From contig NZ_LZIN01000014.1 in NCBI RefSeq assembly GCF_001667375.1, forward strand, positions 1 through 62,964: 62,964 nucleotides of DNA, read 5' to 3'. A program made the position numbers and the translations under genes. Position 1 is the first letter of the stretch; each line of letters opens with the position of its first letter. Positions 8,714 to 18,896 of the stretch are shown here, piece by piece. The stretch is from Mycolicibacter sinensis. Its GTDB lineage: Bacteria; Actinomycetota; Actinomycetes; Mycobacteriales; Mycobacteriaceae. The notes beneath the pieces were generated by a model that made no database searches, was not told the origin of the DNA, and was given only the letters and a program-made list of their open reading frames with translations.

Positions 8714-9229
8714 ATGACCGACCTGTTGCGCGCGGTCCGCAAGCAACGCGGGCTCACCCTCGAAGCCCTCGCCGAGCGGACCGGCCTGACCAAGAGCTAT
8801 CTGTCCAAGATCGAACGCAGTCACAGCACACCATCGATCGCGACGGCCATCAAAGTCGCCCAGGCCTTGGATGCCGATGTGGCCCAACTGTTCTCCGAAC
8901 GCGGCGCCGAGGACAAAATCGCTGTCGACCGGGCCGCCGACCGCAGCGCGGACCGGCAACGCTACCGGGCGATGGCGTCGGGCATGCTGGGAAAGTCGAT
9001 GTCCCCGTTTGTGGTACGGCCCACCGGGCGCACCGCGCGCGACGCCCATCCGCTCCATCAGGGCCAGGAGTTCGTCTTCGTCCACACCGGGACCGTCGAG
9101 TTGGAGTACGGCGATGCGACATGGACGCTGACCGCCGGCGACAGCGCCTACTTCGACGCCTCGATCAGCCACCGCCTCCGCACGGTGGGCAGTGAGCCCG
9201 CGGAGGTCGTCGTCGTGGCCGCGCAGTGA
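8714..9229 (+). CDS. XRE-cupin transcriptional regulator
   Basis: DNA-binding regulator of 171 residues. Residues 1-60 form a Cro/CI-type helix-turn-helix (LTLEALAERTGLTKSYLSKIE), and residues about 95-170 form a cupin ligand-binding barrel (HQGQEFVFVHTGTVELEYG). Such proteins sense small metabolites and control adjacent catabolic genes. It is divergent from the aldolase/DapA-like pair, its probable target. The ATG at 8714 fits the family N-terminus; a start at 8696 would add six unlikely residues. Confidence 0.9.
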   Translation: MTDLLRAVRKQRGLTLEALAERTGLTKSYLSKIERSHSTPSIATAIKVAQALDADVAQLFSERGAEDKIAVDRAADRSADRQRYRAMASGMLGKSMSPFVVRPTGRTARDAHPLHQGQEFVFVHTGTVELEYGDATWTLTAGDSAYFDASISHRLRTVGSEPAEVVVVAAQ

Positions 9230-9236
9230 GCCGCGG

Positions 9237-9770
9237 CTACCAGGGGCGCGTCGAGCACGACACGCCGCTGCCGCCCTGCTGGGAGACCACCACCTCACCG
9301 TCGACGGCGATCTCACAGTGGAATTCGGGGTTGACCCGCAAGCCTCCGCTGGCGGTGACCAGCGCCCACTGGCCCGGGTCGGCCAGCGTGGCGGTGTAAA
9401 CCAGCGGCTGCCCGCCGGCGATCGGCGCCCTGACGGTCTCCAGGTACTCCGAGGCGTTGGCGTTGTAGGCCGCCATGCTCGGCGGGTCGGTCTTGATGTA
9501 GGAGATGTTGGTGTTCAGGTCGCTGGTAGCGGTGATGGTGTAGGTGACCTCGTGACCGTTGGCCGCGCTTTTCTTCGGGGGCGCTTCACCCGAGGGCGCC
9601 GTTGAGTTCTCGGCCGGGGCTGCCGCCGGGGCTTCGGCCGGGGTTTCGGCCGTCGGCGGCGTCGTGGGCTCGGGGTCCGCGAGGGAGGTCGCTTGGCTGG
9701 CGGCCACTCCGGCGGCGGCCATCAGCAGCACCGTCCCGAACCTGGCTGTCACCTTCCGCATGGTCGTCAT
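9237..9770 (-). CDS. Secreted protein with MmpS-like C-terminal domain
   Basis: Exported protein of 177 residues, not assigned to a named family. Residues 1-32 form a signal peptide ending near SLADP, followed by an Ala/Pro/Thr-rich linker to about residue 70. A compact, probably beta-sandwich, domain follows (VTYTITATSDLNTNISYI ... CEIAVDGEVV) with two Cys. The CxIxVDGxV pattern recalls MmpS proteins, but there is no mmpL neighbour. Its 3' end lies 7 bp from the convergent XRE-cupin gene. The function is unknown. Confidence 0.75.
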   Translation of the reverse strand: MTTMRKVTARFGTVLLMAAAGVAASQATSLADPEPTTPPTAETPAEAPAAAPAENSTAPSGEAPPKKSAANGHEVTYTITATSDLNTNISYIKTDPPSMAAYNANASEYLETVRAPIAGGQPLVYTATLADPGQWALVTASGGLRVNPEFHCEIAVDGEVVVSQQGGSGVSCSTRPW

Positions 9771-9842
9771 ACCGCGTCACGGTACCGGAGGGTCAGCACC
9801 GGACGCTCTGAATCGCGTCGCATGCGGGGCCCGAAAATGCGC

Positions 9843-11144
9843 TCATGCAGGCGTTTCCCCGGATTCTCCGGCACCGTTGCAATCTCGCGGTAGCCGGCCC
9901 ACGACCTCGGCGACGACGCTGTCGATCGGCACCTCGACCTGCTCGCCGGTGGTCAGGTCCTTGACGCCGACGGTGCCGGCCTCCAGGTCGCGGTCACCGG
10001 CGACCAGGGCGATCACGGCGCCGGAGCGGTCCGCGGCGCGCATCGCGCCCTTCATCCCGCGATCGCCATAGGCCAGATCCACCCGCACACCGGCGGCCCG
10101 CAACTGGCCGGCCAGCACCGCCAAGCGCAGTTTGGCCGCCTCGGACAGTCCCACCCCGAAGACGTCGCAGCGGGTGCTCGCCCCCACCGTCTTGCCCTCG
10201 GCGGCCAGCGCCAGCAAGGTGCGGTCGACCCCGAGCCCGAAGCCGATCCCGGACAGGTCTTGCCCACCGAGCTGACTCATCAGCCCGTCGTAGCGCCCGC
10301 CCCCGCCGATGCCGGACTGCGCGCCGAGCCCGTCGTGCACGAATTCGAAGGTGGTCTTGGTGTAGTAGTCCAGGCCGCGAACCATCCGCGGGTTGATCAC
10401 ATACGGCACTCCCAGAGCATCCAGATGTGCCAACACAATGTCGAAATGCTGTTTGGCGGCATCGGAGAGGTGATCGAGCATCAGCGGTGCGGCGGCGGTC
10501 ATCTCACGCACCTGCGGGCGTTTGTCGTCGAGCACCCGCAGCGGGTTGATCTGGGCGCGGCGGCGGGTCTCCTCGTCGAGGTCGAGACCGAACAGGAACT
10601 GCTGCAACAACTCTCGATAGGCCGGCCGGCAGGTGTCATCGCCCAGTGAGGTGATCTCCAGCCGGAAGCCGTTCAGGCCCAGGGAGCGGAACCCGGCGTC
10701 GGCCACCGCGATCACCTCGGCGTCCAGCGCCGGATCGTCCACGCCGATCGCCTCCACCCCGACCTGCTGCAGCTGCCGGTACCGGCCGGCCTGCGGACGC
10801 TCGTAGCGGAAGAACGGCCCGGCGTAACAGAGCTTGACCGGCAACTGCCCCCGGTCCAGTCCGTGCTCGATCACCGCGCGCACCACCCCGGCGGTGCCCT
10901 CGGGGCGCAGCGTCACCGACCGGTCCCCGCGGTCGGCGAAGGTGTACATCTCCTTGGACACCACATCGGTGGACTCCCCCACCCCGCGGGCGAACAGCGC
11001 GGTGTCCTCGAAGATCGGCAGCTCGATGTCGCCGTAGCCGGCGCGCCGCGCCGCCGCCAGCAGCCCGTCGCGCACCGCGACGAAGCCGGACGACGCGGGC
11101 GGAACGTAATCGGGCACCCCTTTGGGGGCGGCAAAGGTGCTCAC
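9843..11144 (-). CDS. hisS: Histidyl-tRNA synthetase
   Basis: Charges tRNA-His with histidine in the cytoplasm. It is a class II synthetase of 433 residues: motif 2 [14 protein letters not shown], the histidine A motif [11 protein letters not shown], motif 3 [10 protein letters not shown] and a C-terminal anticodon-binding domain with [15 protein letters not shown]. The GTG at 11144 is preceded by AAAGGG at 8 nt and gives the family N-terminus; another GTG at 11174 overlaps the previous gene and has a poorer site. It follows the metallo-hydrolase gene, as Rv2580c follows Rv2581c. Confidence 0.97.
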   Translation of the reverse strand: MSTFAAPKGVPDYVPPASSGFVAVRDGLLAAARRAGYGDIELPIFEDTALFARGVGESTDVVSKEMYTFADRGDRSVTLRPEGTAGVVRAVIEHGLDRGQLPVKLCYAGPFFRYERPQAGRYRQLQQVGVEAIGVDDPALDAEVIAVADAGFRSLGLNGFRLEITSLGDDTCRPAYRELLQQFLFGLDLDEETRRRAQINPLRVLDDKRPQVREMTAAAPLMLDHLSDAAKQHFDIVLAHLDALGVPYVINPRMVRGLDYYTKTTFEFVHDGLGAQSGIGGGGRYDGLMSQLGGQDLSGIGFGLGVDRTLLALAAEGKTVGASTRCDVFGVGLSEAAKLRLAVLAGQLRAAGVRVDLAYGDRGMKGAMRAADRSGAVIALVAGDRDLEAGTVGVKDLTTGEQVEVPIDSVVAEVVGRLPRDCNGAGESGETPA

Positions 11145-11166
11145 CCACTCAACCCTTTCAACGTGC

Positions 11167-11844
11167 TCACGCACTGAGCCCTTCTAGGAACGGGTTGAAC
11201 CGGCGCTCAGCGCCGATGGTGGTCGCGGGTCCGTGGCCGGGCAGCACCACGGTCGCATCGTCGAGACACAGCAGCTTGTCGACGATTGAGGTCAGCAGAT
11301 CGCGACCGCTACCGCCGGGCAGGTCGGTGCGACCGACCGAGTTCTGGAACAGGGTGTCTCCGCTGAACACCATCTCGTCGGCGTCGCCTTCGACCCGGAA
11401 GACCACCGAACCGCGGGTGTGCCCGGGGGTGAAATCGACGGTGACGGTGGTGTCGCCCAGGCCGATCTTGTCCCCGTCGCGGTCCAGTTCGACCAGCTGT
11501 TTGGGCTCGGAGAACATCACCTTGCTCAAGACGCCGAACAGCGCCTGGCCCGGCAGCGTGCCCAGCGACCGCAGTGGGTCGGTGAGCATGAAGCGGTCCT
11601 CGGGGTGGATGTAGGTCGGGCAGCCATAGGTGTCGGAGACCTTCTGCGCCGACCAGATGTGGTCGATGTGGCCGTGGGTGAGCAGCACCGCCGACGGCGT
11701 CAGCCGATTCTCGTCGAGGATGTGACGCAGCCGGGGCATCGCGCGCTGGCCGGGGTCGACGACGATCGCGTCGGCGCCTTGCCGCTGCGCCACCACGTAA
11801 CAATTGCACGCCAGCATTCCGGCGGGGAATCCGGTGACCAACAC
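11167..11844 (-). CDS. Metallo-beta-lactamase-fold hydrolase (glyoxalase II-like, Rv2581c-like)
   Basis: Zinc hydrolase of 225 residues, probably a thioesterase of the hydroxyacylglutathione-hydrolase type; mycobacteria lack glutathione, so the thiol would be another one. The metal motif THGHIDH lies about residue 60, followed by PGHTRGS, the bridging Asp in FSGDTLF and LPGHGP. The GTG at 11844 ([15 protein letters not shown]) matches the usual start; longer reading frames run into the control region shared with ppiB. hisS follows after 22 bp. Confidence 0.88.
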   Translation of the reverse strand: MLVTGFPAGMLACNCYVVAQRQGADAIVVDPGQRAMPRLRHILDENRLTPSAVLLTHGHIDHIWSAQKVSDTYGCPTYIHPEDRFMLTDPLRSLGTLPGQALFGVLSKVMFSEPKQLVELDRDGDKIGLGDTTVTVDFTPGHTRGSVVFRVEGDADEMVFSGDTLFQNSVGRTDLPGGSGRDLLTSIVDKLLCLDDATVVLPGHGPATTIGAERRFNPFLEGLSA

Positions 11845-11954
11845 GTGCACCAGTTTCCCATTGCGCGCCGTTGCGGCGTGGACGTGGGCGGTGCTGGCAG
11901 ACTTTGGCAGACTGTAGAGCCGACTCACCCGCGAGCCAGGGAGGTAATCCGGCG

Positions 11955-12839
11955 GTGTCCACGAATGAAGAACGGCGCGCCCAAGCCAAGCGCAAGCTGG
12001 ACCAGCAGATGCAGGAGCGCGCCGAGGCGGCCCGCAAGCAGCGCCGGATCCTGATGATCGCCGGCGCGGTGGTGGCCGTGCTGCTGGTGGCCGGTGTGGT
12101 GTTCGTGGTGCTGCGCGGCGACGGCGATACCGGCAGCGTCAACGCCTCTTCGACGTCGGAGACCGCCGAGCCGGCCGACTCCGCTTCGGCCTCGCCAGCC
12201 GAGCCCGGGCAGCTGCCGAAGTTCACCGCGTCGCCCACCCTGGGCGCCGATTGCCAGTACCCGAAGGCGCGCCCGGCCAGCAAGCCGGTGGATCCGCCGC
12301 GCTCCGGCAAGGTCCCAACCGAGCCAGCCGAGGTCAGCGTGTCGATGATGACGGATCAGGGTCCCATCGGGTTGATGCTCAACAACGCCCAATCGCCTTG
12401 CACGGTCAACAGTTTCATCAGTCTGGGCGCCAAGGACTTCTTCTCCGGCACCCAGTGCCACCGGTTGACCACGTCACCGATGCTCAGCGTGCTGCAGTGC
12501 GGTGATCCGGCCGGTGACGGCACCGGTGGCCCGGGATACGAGTTCGCCAACGAATACCCCACCGACCAGTACGCGGCGAACGACCCGGCCGCACAGCAGC
12601 CGGTGCGCTACCCGCGCGGCACCCTGGCGATGGCCAACGCCGGGCCCGGCACCAACGGCAGTCAGTTCTTCCTGGTGTATCAGGACTCGATGCTGCCGCC
12701 GCAGTACACGGTGTTCGGCACGATTCAGCAGGACGGGCTGGACACGCTGGACAAGATCGCCGCGGCCGGCGTCCAGGGCGGCGGCACCGACGGCCCGCCC
12801 GTCACCAAGGTGACCGTCAAGTCCATCCGCGCCGACTAA
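11955..12839 (+). CDS. ppiB: Peptidyl-prolyl cis-trans isomerase B, membrane-anchored
   Basis: Cyclophilin-type proline isomerase likely to act outside the membrane. Of 294 residues, the N-terminus is highly charged (ERRAQAKRKLDQQ), about 36-57 is one membrane anchor, a Ser/Ala/Thr-rich linker follows, and the cyclophilin domain spans about 125-292 with GPGTNGSQFFLVYQDS and YTVFGTI. A distant GGGAGG precedes the GTG start. It is divergent from the metallo-hydrolase gene and convergent with rel. Confidence 0.92.
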   Translation: MSTNEERRAQAKRKLDQQMQERAEAARKQRRILMIAGAVVAVLLVAGVVFVVLRGDGDTGSVNASSTSETAEPADSASASPAEPGQLPKFTASPTLGADCQYPKARPASKPVDPPRSGKVPTEPAEVSVSMMTDQGPIGLMLNNAQSPCTVNSFISLGAKDFFSGTQCHRLTTSPMLSVLQCGDPAGDGTGGPGYEFANEYPTDQYAANDPAAQQPVRYPRGTLAMANAGPGTNGSQFFLVYQDSMLPPQYTVFGTIQQDGLDTLDKIAAAGVQGGGTDGPPVTKVTVKSIRAD

Positions 12840-12889
12840 TCGGTTCCCCTGCTCGTCCACGAGCGTGCGTAGACGTACGCCCACCCGCG

Positions 12890-12910
12890 GCGTGTCGTGG
12901 CCAGACACGC
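12890..12910. terminator. Hairpin between convergent ppiB and rel
   Basis: Perfect 7-bp arms GCGTGTC and GACACGC around a 7-nt loop, 50 bp past the ppiB stop and 50 bp past the rel stop on the other strand. No U-tract follows, so it would be a mycobacterial-type or two-way terminator, if it is one. Confidence 0.45.
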
Positions 12911-12919
12911 ACCCTCGCG

Positions 12920-12961
12920 CCAAGTGGGGGCTACCAAGTGGGGGCTGCCAAGTGAGGGCTC
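12920..12961. repeat. 14-bp tandem repeat, three copies
   Basis: CCAAGTGGGGGCTA, CCAAGTGGGGGCTG and CCAAGTGAGGGCTC lie head to tail at 12920, 12934 and 12948. The third copy reaches into the rel stop codon. Confidence 0.85.
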
Positions 12962-15338
12962 AGGCCGCGGACGTCACCCGGTAGACGTCATAGACACCCT
13001 CGACGTTGCGGACCACGTTGAGCAGGTGCCCGAGATGCTTCGGGTCGCCCATCTCGAAGGTGAACCGGCTGATCGCCACCCGGTCACGTGACGTGGTGAC
13101 CGACGCCGACAAGATGTTGACCTTCTCGTCGGCGAGCACCTTGGTCACGTCCGACAGCAGGCGGTGCCGATCCAGCGCCTCGACCTGAATGGCCACCAGG
13201 AACAACGACGACGGCGACGGCGCCCACTTGACCTCGATGATCCGCTCGGACTCCTGGCGCAGTGAATCGGCGTTGGTGCAGTCGGTGCGGTGCACGCTCA
13301 CCCCGCCGCCACGGGTGACGAAACCCATGATCTCGTCGCCGGGTACCGGGGTGCAGCACTTGGCCAGCTTGGTCAGCACGCCGGGCGCGCCGGGCACCGC
13401 GACGCCGACGTCGTCGGAGCGCTGCCGGCGCGGCATGGTCAGCGGAGTCGCCAGCTCAGCCAGATCATCCTGGGCCTGATCCACCCCACCAAGCTGGGCC
13501 ACCAGCCGCTGCACCACGTGGTGCGCCGAGATGTGATTCTCACCGACCGCGGTGTAGAGCGCCGACACGTCGCTGTAGTGCAGTTCGCGGGCCACCGCGG
13601 CCATCGATTCGCCGTTGACCAACCGCTGCAGCGGCAAGCCGACCCGGCGCACCTCGCGGGCGATCCCGTCCTTGCCGGATTCCAGCGCCTCCTCGCGGCG
13701 CTCCTTGGCGAACCACTGCCGGATCTTGGCCTTGGCCCGCGGCGACACCACGAACTGCTGCCAGTCCCGGGACGGCCCGGCGTTCTGGGCCTTGGAGGTG
13801 AAAACCTCGACCACTTCCCCGTTTTCGAGTTTGCGTTCCAGGGCCACCAGCCGGCCGTTGACGCGGGCACCGATGCAGCGGTGGCCGACTTCGGTGTGCA
13901 CGGCGTAGGCGAAGTCCACGGGGGTCGAACCGTTGGGCAGGGTGATCACATCGCCCTTGGGGGTGAAGACGAAGATCTCCTTGACGGCCAGGTCGTAGCG
14001 CAGCGACTCGAGGAATTCGCCGGGGTCGGCGGCCTCTCGCTGCCAGTCCAGCAGCTGACGCATCCAGGCCATGTCGTCGATCTCGGCGGCGGCATTGGGA
14101 TGCGGAACCCCGTTGCGGCCCTTGGCTTCCTTGTAGCGCCAATGCGCGGCGATGCCGTATTCGGCGGTGCGGTGCATCTCCCGGGTGCGGATCTGAATCT
14201 CCAGCGGCTTGCCCTCCGGGCCGATCACCGTGGTGTGCAGCGACTGGTAGACGCCGTAGCGCGGCTGCGCGATGTAGTCCTTGAAGCGGCCGGCCATCGG
14301 CTGCCACAGCGAGTGCACGACGCCGACCGCGGCGTAACAGTCCCGGATCTCGTCGCACAGGATCCGCAGCCCCACCAGGTCGTAGATGTCGTCGAAGTCG
14401 CGGCCCCGCACGATCATCTTCTGGTAGATCGACCAGTAGTGCTTGGGCCGGCCCTCGACGGTCGCGCCGATCTTGGACTTCGCCAGCGTGTTGATGATCT
14501 CGGTGCGCACCTTGGCCAGGTAGGTGTCGCGCGACGGCGCCCGGTCGGCCACCAGCCGCACGATCTCCTCATACTTCTTCGGGTGCATGATCGCGAACGA
14601 CAGGTCCTCGAGCTCCCATTTGACGGTGGCCATACCCAGCCGATGCGCCAGGGGCGCAATGACTTCCAGCGTCTCACGGGCTTTGCGGGCCTGCTTCTCC
14701 GGCGGCAGGAAGCGGATGGTGCGCATATTGTGCAGCCGGTCGGCGACCTTGATCACCAGCACCCGCGGGTCACGCGCCATCGCGATGACCATCTTGCGGA
14801 TCGTCTCGGCTTCGGCCGCGGTGCCCAGCACCACCTTGTCCAGCTTGGTCACCCCGTCGACCAGGTGGGCGACCTCGTCGCCGAACTCCCCGGCGAGTGC
14901 CTCCACGGTGTAGCCGGTGTCTTCGACGGTGTCGTGCAGCAGCGCGGCCACCAGCGTGGTGGTGTCCATGCCCAGTTCCGCCAGGATGGTCGCCACCGCC
15001 ACCGGATGCGTGATGTAGGGGTCCCCGGAGTGCCGCAGCTGGGTGGCGTGGCGCTGTTCGGCGACCTCGTAGGCGCGCTGCAGCAGCGCCAGGTTCGCCT
15101 TCGGGTAGAACTGCCGGTGCACCGCGACCAGCGGCTCGAGCACCGGGCTCAGCGCGCCGCGCTGGGCGGTGATCCGGCGGGCGATCCGGGCCCGCACCCG
15201 CCGCGAGGCGCTGGTGGGCACCTTGAGTAAATCGGTGCGCTCGGTGGGCGAGTCCTGCTCAGGCGGCTGGAAGACCGCCACCGGCTGGCCGCCCTCCTTC
15301 TCGCGCCGCTCGGCCTCGAAGCCCTCGTCAGAGCTCAC
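12960..15338 (-). CDS. rel: Bifunctional (p)ppGpp synthase/hydrolase Rel
   Basis: Makes and degrades the stringent-response alarmone (p)ppGpp. Domains in order: HD hydrolase (about 80-230, HDTVEDTGY), synthetase (about 280-430, [13 protein letters not shown]), TGS (about 440-500, [20 protein letters not shown]), a zinc-finger region ([13 protein letters not shown]) and a C-terminal ACT domain. It has 792 residues, near the usual 790. The GTG at 15338 has GGAGG at 8 nt; the GTG at 15347 overlaps that site. apt lies 30 bp upstream, the usual mycobacterial order. Confidence 0.97.
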   Translation of the reverse strand: MSSDEGFEAERREKEGGQPVAVFQPPEQDSPTERTDLLKVPTSASRRVRARIARRITAQRGALSPVLEPLVAVHRQFYPKANLALLQRAYEVAEQRHATQLRHSGDPYITHPVAVATILAELGMDTTTLVAALLHDTVEDTGYTVEALAGEFGDEVAHLVDGVTKLDKVVLGTAAEAETIRKMVIAMARDPRVLVIKVADRLHNMRTIRFLPPEKQARKARETLEVIAPLAHRLGMATVKWELEDLSFAIMHPKKYEEIVRLVADRAPSRDTYLAKVRTEIINTLAKSKIGATVEGRPKHYWSIYQKMIVRGRDFDDIYDLVGLRILCDEIRDCYAAVGVVHSLWQPMAGRFKDYIAQPRYGVYQSLHTTVIGPEGKPLEIQIRTREMHRTAEYGIAAHWRYKEAKGRNGVPHPNAAAEIDDMAWMRQLLDWQREAADPGEFLESLRYDLAVKEIFVFTPKGDVITLPNGSTPVDFAYAVHTEVGHRCIGARVNGRLVALERKLENGEVVEVFTSKAQNAGPSRDWQQFVVSPRAKAKIRQWFAKERREEALESGKDGIAREVRRVGLPLQRLVNGESMAAVARELHYSDVSALYTAVGENHISAHHVVQRLVAQLGGVDQAQDDLAELATPLTMPRRQRSDDVGVAVPGAPGVLTKLAKCCTPVPGDEIMGFVTRGGGVSVHRTDCTNADSLRQESERIIEVKWAPSPSSLFLVAIQVEALDRHRLLSDVTKVLADEKVNILSASVTTSRDRVAISRFTFEMGDPKHLGHLLNVVRNVEGVYDVYRVTSAA

Positions 15339-15368
15339 GTAGCTCACCTCCGACCACGAGAATATCGG

Positions 15369-15914
15369 CTAAATCCGGCGCAGGCTGTGCAGCGGCAACG
15401 GCGCCACCGCGGCGCGTCCGCCCATATCGGCCAACTCCAGCACCACCGCCGCCGCGACGACGTCGGCTCCGGCGCGGCACAACAGCCGCTGTGTGGCAGC
15501 CAGTGTGCCACCGGTGGCCAGAACGTCGTCGAGGATCACCACCCGGCGGCCGGCCAACGCGATTCCGTCGGCGGGGATTTCCAGCACCGCCTGGCCGTAT
15601 TCGAGCTGATAGGCCTCCGTGAGCACCGGCGGCGGCAGTTTGCCGCCCTTGCGGACCGCCAGCGCGCCCACCCCGAGCCGGCCGGCGACCGCCCCGGCCA
15701 GCAGAAATCCCCGGGCGTCGATACCGGCCACCAGGTCGGCGCCCGCGGCGATTCGGGCCAGCGCGTCCGTGACCGCGGCCAGCCCGGCAGCGTCGGCGAA
15801 CACCGGGGAGAGGTCTTTGAACGCGATGCCCGGCCTCGGGAAGTCGGCCACTTCGCGGGTCAACGACGCGATGATCTCGGCGGCGCCATCGCCTGCCGTT
15901 CCGGCTGATCTCAC
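15369..15914 (-). CDS. apt: Adenine phosphoribosyltransferase
   Basis: Purine salvage enzyme that joins adenine to PRPP to give AMP. It has 181 residues. The PRPP-binding loop [13 protein letters not shown] lies at 126-137, [15 protein letters not shown] near the N-terminus is the family hallmark, and VRKGGKLP is the flexible-loop region. The GTG start overlaps the stop of the lipoprotein gene by 4 bp (GTGA), so translation is coupled. It lies between a peptide-binding lipoprotein gene and rel. Confidence 0.95.
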   Translation of the reverse strand: MRSAGTAGDGAAEIIASLTREVADFPRPGIAFKDLSPVFADAAGLAAVTDALARIAAGADLVAGIDARGFLLAGAVAGRLGVGALAVRKGGKLPPPVLTEAYQLEYGQAVLEIPADGIALAGRRVVILDDVLATGGTLAATQRLLCRAGADVVAAAVVLELADMGGRAAVAPLPLHSLRRI

Positions 15915-17569
15915 TGTTGCAGTGCCCAGCGGTCCATGTTCCAGCCGGCACCCCAGCGGGTGGGGTTGGCGGCCACGCCGTAGGTCTTCTTCGACGACAG
16001 CAGGGTGCGCTGCTGGCGGTACAGCGGCAGGGTCGGCATGTCGGCCCACAGCACCGGAGCGCTCTCGGCCAGCAGCCGCACCAGCTCGGCGGGGTCGGCG
16101 GTGACCGCCAGTGCGGAGATGATGCCGTCGATCTGGTCGTTGTGGTAGCCGGACAGGTTGTTGCCGTTGCCGCTGAACAGTTCGTAGGCGTCCATCGCCG
16201 ACGACCCGGTCGAGCCGCTGCCGGTGGATCCGCCGGTGCTCGCCAGTAGCACGTCGATCTGCCCGTCGCGCAGCGCCTGCGGCCCGATGCTGTCCGAGGC
16301 CAGCTCGGTGACGGTGATGCCGGCCGGGGCGCACGATCCGCTGATCGCCCCGACCACCGCGGCCAGCCGGGTGTTGGGCCCGCGGTAGCCGATCCGCACC
16401 GTCAAAGGTTTGCCGCCCAGCGTGTCGCGGGCGGCGCCCGCGTCGGCGTGAACGAACTGCTCGGCCTCGGGCACGTTCTCGGCCTGGTCGAATGCGTCGT
16501 CCATGGCGGTGTTCAGGCGCGAGTTGACCATCGGCACACCGGCGTCGCGGGCGATCACGTCGCGCGGGGTGCACAGCGCCACCGCCCGGCGCGCCGGGGT
16601 CTCCGACAGCGGCCCGGACGGGGCGAAGATCAGCTGTTCGATACCGCCCGACGGGGTGTCGCTGCTCTGGTAGTCGTCCGGGGTGATCAGGGACCCGGCC
16701 GACCCGGTCGCCACGTCGACGACCTCCACGACGCGCTTGTTGACCCGATCGGCGATGTCGGCGCCCTGCGGCCACACCGTGATTCGCCTGGTGACCGGCT
16801 TGGCGCCCCACCACAGGTCGTTGGCCACCAGCACCACCGCACCCCCGTCGAGCACCGTGTCGATCTTATAGGGACCCGAGGACGGGAAGTTCCGCAGGTC
16901 GGCGTTGTGGTCGAGGTGCCAGGTGGTGTTCCAGGCCTCGGCGATCTTGGGCATGACCTCCTCGACCGGACCGAGTCTGCCCAGCGCCGCCTCGGCGACG
17001 TTCAGTCCGAGCTTGGCGCTGAGGATGTGCGACGGCATCATCGAGGTCGCGGCGAACAGCTCCTCGTAGTCGACGATGTTGCGGTCCGGGAAGAACGACA
17101 CCCGGGCCTTCTTGGCGCCGGGCTCGCAGTCGATGTGCTCGATGTCGAGGTAGCCGGCTCGGCTGGCGGCGTCGAAGCCGCCGAACCGCCCGGATTGAGC
17201 CGCCCAGGCCAGCACCAGATCGTCGCAGGCGATCGAGTGGCCGTCGGAATAGACCGCCGCTTCAGCGATCTGGTAGTCCAGCACCAGTGGGGAGCGTCCC
17301 ACCACCGAGATGCTGCCGAAATCGTGGTCGGTGACGATCTGGCCGTCGGGGCCGTGGTAGCCGAAGCCGGTCAGGCTGCGCGAGAACGCTTGCGGTGCCG
17401 CCGAAGCGGCGCCGGCCACCGAGGTGGTGTTGTAAGTGTTCAGGCCGCCGTCGACGGCGTAGTCGATCTGATCGACGGTGCCGCTGGTGCACGCCGACGC
17501 CGACCAGGCGCCCACCGCGGTGGCGAGCGCCACCACCCACGCCGCCGCAGGCCGACAGCGGGCCACCAT
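15911..17569 (-). CDS. Peptide/oligopeptide ABC transporter substrate-binding lipoprotein
   Basis: Extracytoplasmic solute-binding lipoprotein of family 5 (DppA/OppA type), 552 residues, corresponding in position to Rv2585c. The signal peptide ends in a lipobox-like SASAC at Cys27. The body shows family features such as [15 protein letters not shown] and [20 protein letters not shown]. No permease or ATPase genes are adjacent; it is embedded in the secF-apt-rel run instead, so its transporter partners, if any, lie elsewhere. apt starts within its stop codon. Confidence 0.85.
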   Translation of the reverse strand: MVARCRPAAAWVVALATAVGAWSASACTSGTVDQIDYAVDGGLNTYNTTSVAGAASAAPQAFSRSLTGFGYHGPDGQIVTDHDFGSISVVGRSPLVLDYQIAEAAVYSDGHSIACDDLVLAWAAQSGRFGGFDAASRAGYLDIEHIDCEPGAKKARVSFFPDRNIVDYEELFAATSMMPSHILSAKLGLNVAEAALGRLGPVEEVMPKIAEAWNTTWHLDHNADLRNFPSSGPYKIDTVLDGGAVVLVANDLWWGAKPVTRRITVWPQGADIADRVNKRVVEVVDVATGSAGSLITPDDYQSSDTPSGGIEQLIFAPSGPLSETPARRAVALCTPRDVIARDAGVPMVNSRLNTAMDDAFDQAENVPEAEQFVHADAGAARDTLGGKPLTVRIGYRGPNTRLAAVVGAISGSCAPAGITVTELASDSIGPQALRDGQIDVLLASTGGSTGSGSTGSSAMDAYELFSGNGNNLSGYHNDQIDGIISALAVTADPAELVRLLAESAPVLWADMPTLPLYRQQRTLLSSKKTYGVAANPTRWGAGWNMDRWALQQ

Positions 17570-17575
17570 CTTCCG

Positions 17576-18892
17576 TTACCGTCCGGCGTCCGGCTTGCCG
17601 GTCGGACGCTGGCTGCGCCGGCTGGTGGGGCGCACCGGCTTGGCGCCCGGTGCCGGGGCGGCCGGTGACGGGGCGGAGGCACCCGCGGCCACGGTCGCCT
17701 CGTCGTCGTCTTCGGCGGTGTCGTCGGCGTCATCCGCGCCTTCCAAGGCGGCCGGCGCGGACGTGGTACCGGTAGCGGCTTTGCGGCGCCGCATCACCTT
17801 GCGGTTGTGGTTCTGCACCAGCTCGGTGCGCTCCCGCAGGGTGACCAGCAGCGGCGTGGCCAGGTAGATCGACGAGTAGGTGCCGACGACGACCCCGACC
17901 AACTGCACCAGCGCGAGGTCCTGCAGCGTTCCCACCCCCAGCAGCCACACCGCAACCACCATCAGCGACATGATCGGCAGCGCCGAGATCAGGCTGGTGT
18001 TGATCGACCGCATGAAGGTCTGGTTGACCGCCAGGTTGGCCTCTTCGGCGTAGGTGCGCCGGGTCTTGTGCTCGAAGCCGTGGGTGTTCTCCTCGACCTT
18101 GTCGAACACGATGACGGTGTCATAGATGGAGAACCCGAGAATCGTCAGCAATCCGATCACGGTGGCCGGGGTGACCTCGAAGCCGACCAGCGAATAGACC
18201 CCGGCGGTGACCAGGACGTCGAAGACCATGGAGATCATCGCCGCCAGCGTCATATACCACTCGTAGCGGACCGTGATGTAGAGCGACGCCAGCAGCAGGA
18301 ACACCACCAGCGCGATCACCGCCTTCTGGGTGATCTGCGCGCCCCAGGTCTCCGACACCGCCGAGTCGCTGATCGCCTGCTTGCTGGGCTGCCCATCGGG
18401 CCCGACGGGCTGGAACGCGTCGAACAGGGCGTCGCGCAGCTTCTCGGTCTGCTCGTTGGTGAGCGTCTCGGCGCGGATCTGCACGGTCGCCGACGAGCCG
18501 TTGCCGACCACCACCACCGATTCGGGGCTGCTGCCGACGCTGCTGCGGAAGACCTCTTCGACCTGGGTGACCGAGGTCTCTCCCCGCGGGAACGAGACCT
18601 TCGTGCCGCCGGCGAAGTCGATACCGAAGGTGAAGCCGCGGATCAGGATGCTCAAGATGGCGATCGCGACCATTGCGCCGCTGACCGCGTACCACAGCCG
18701 GCGCTTGCCGATGACCTCGAACGCACCGGTACCGGTGTAGAGCCGCGACAAGAAGCTGTGCTTCGGCGGCCGCGGCGTGCCGGTGGTCTTGCGGGCCGTC
18801 TCCTCGACGGCGGTGCTGGTGTCGGTCAGTTCGACTGCCTCGGTGTTCTTCGTGGCGCGCTTCGTGCCGCCCTTGGTGCTCGGTTTGGCCAT
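17576..18892 (-). CDS. secF: Protein translocase subunit SecF
   Basis: Membrane subunit that with SecD and YajC helps SecYEG drive protein export using the proton gradient. The 438 residues include six transmembrane segments: the first near 65-85, then a periplasmic domain starting GIDFAGGTKVSF, then a cluster of five with SIYDTVIVFDKVEEN in the conserved cytosolic loop. Both tails are long, charged and Ala/Thr-rich. secD ends 4 bp upstream. Confidence 0.96.
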   Translation of the reverse strand: MAKPSTKGGTKRATKNTEAVELTDTSTAVEETARKTTGTPRPPKHSFLSRLYTGTGAFEVIGKRRLWYAVSGAMVAIAILSILIRGFTFGIDFAGGTKVSFPRGETSVTQVEEVFRSSVGSSPESVVVVGNGSSATVQIRAETLTNEQTEKLRDALFDAFQPVGPDGQPSKQAISDSAVSETWGAQITQKAVIALVVFLLLASLYITVRYEWYMTLAAMISMVFDVLVTAGVYSLVGFEVTPATVIGLLTILGFSIYDTVIVFDKVEENTHGFEHKTRRTYAEEANLAVNQTFMRSINTSLISALPIMSLMVVAVWLLGVGTLQDLALVQLVGVVVGTYSSIYLATPLLVTLRERTELVQNHNRKVMRRRKAATGTTSAPAALEGADDADDTAEDDDEATVAAGASAPSPAAPAPGAKPVRPTSRRSQRPTGKPDAGR

Positions 18893-18896
18893 CTGG

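Noticed and set aside
13290..15230. Long open frame antisense to rel (646 codons, plus strand)
   Set aside because: Mirror frame of a highly conserved gene in high-GC DNA; Arg/Gly/His-rich translation with no domain or ribosome-binding site.
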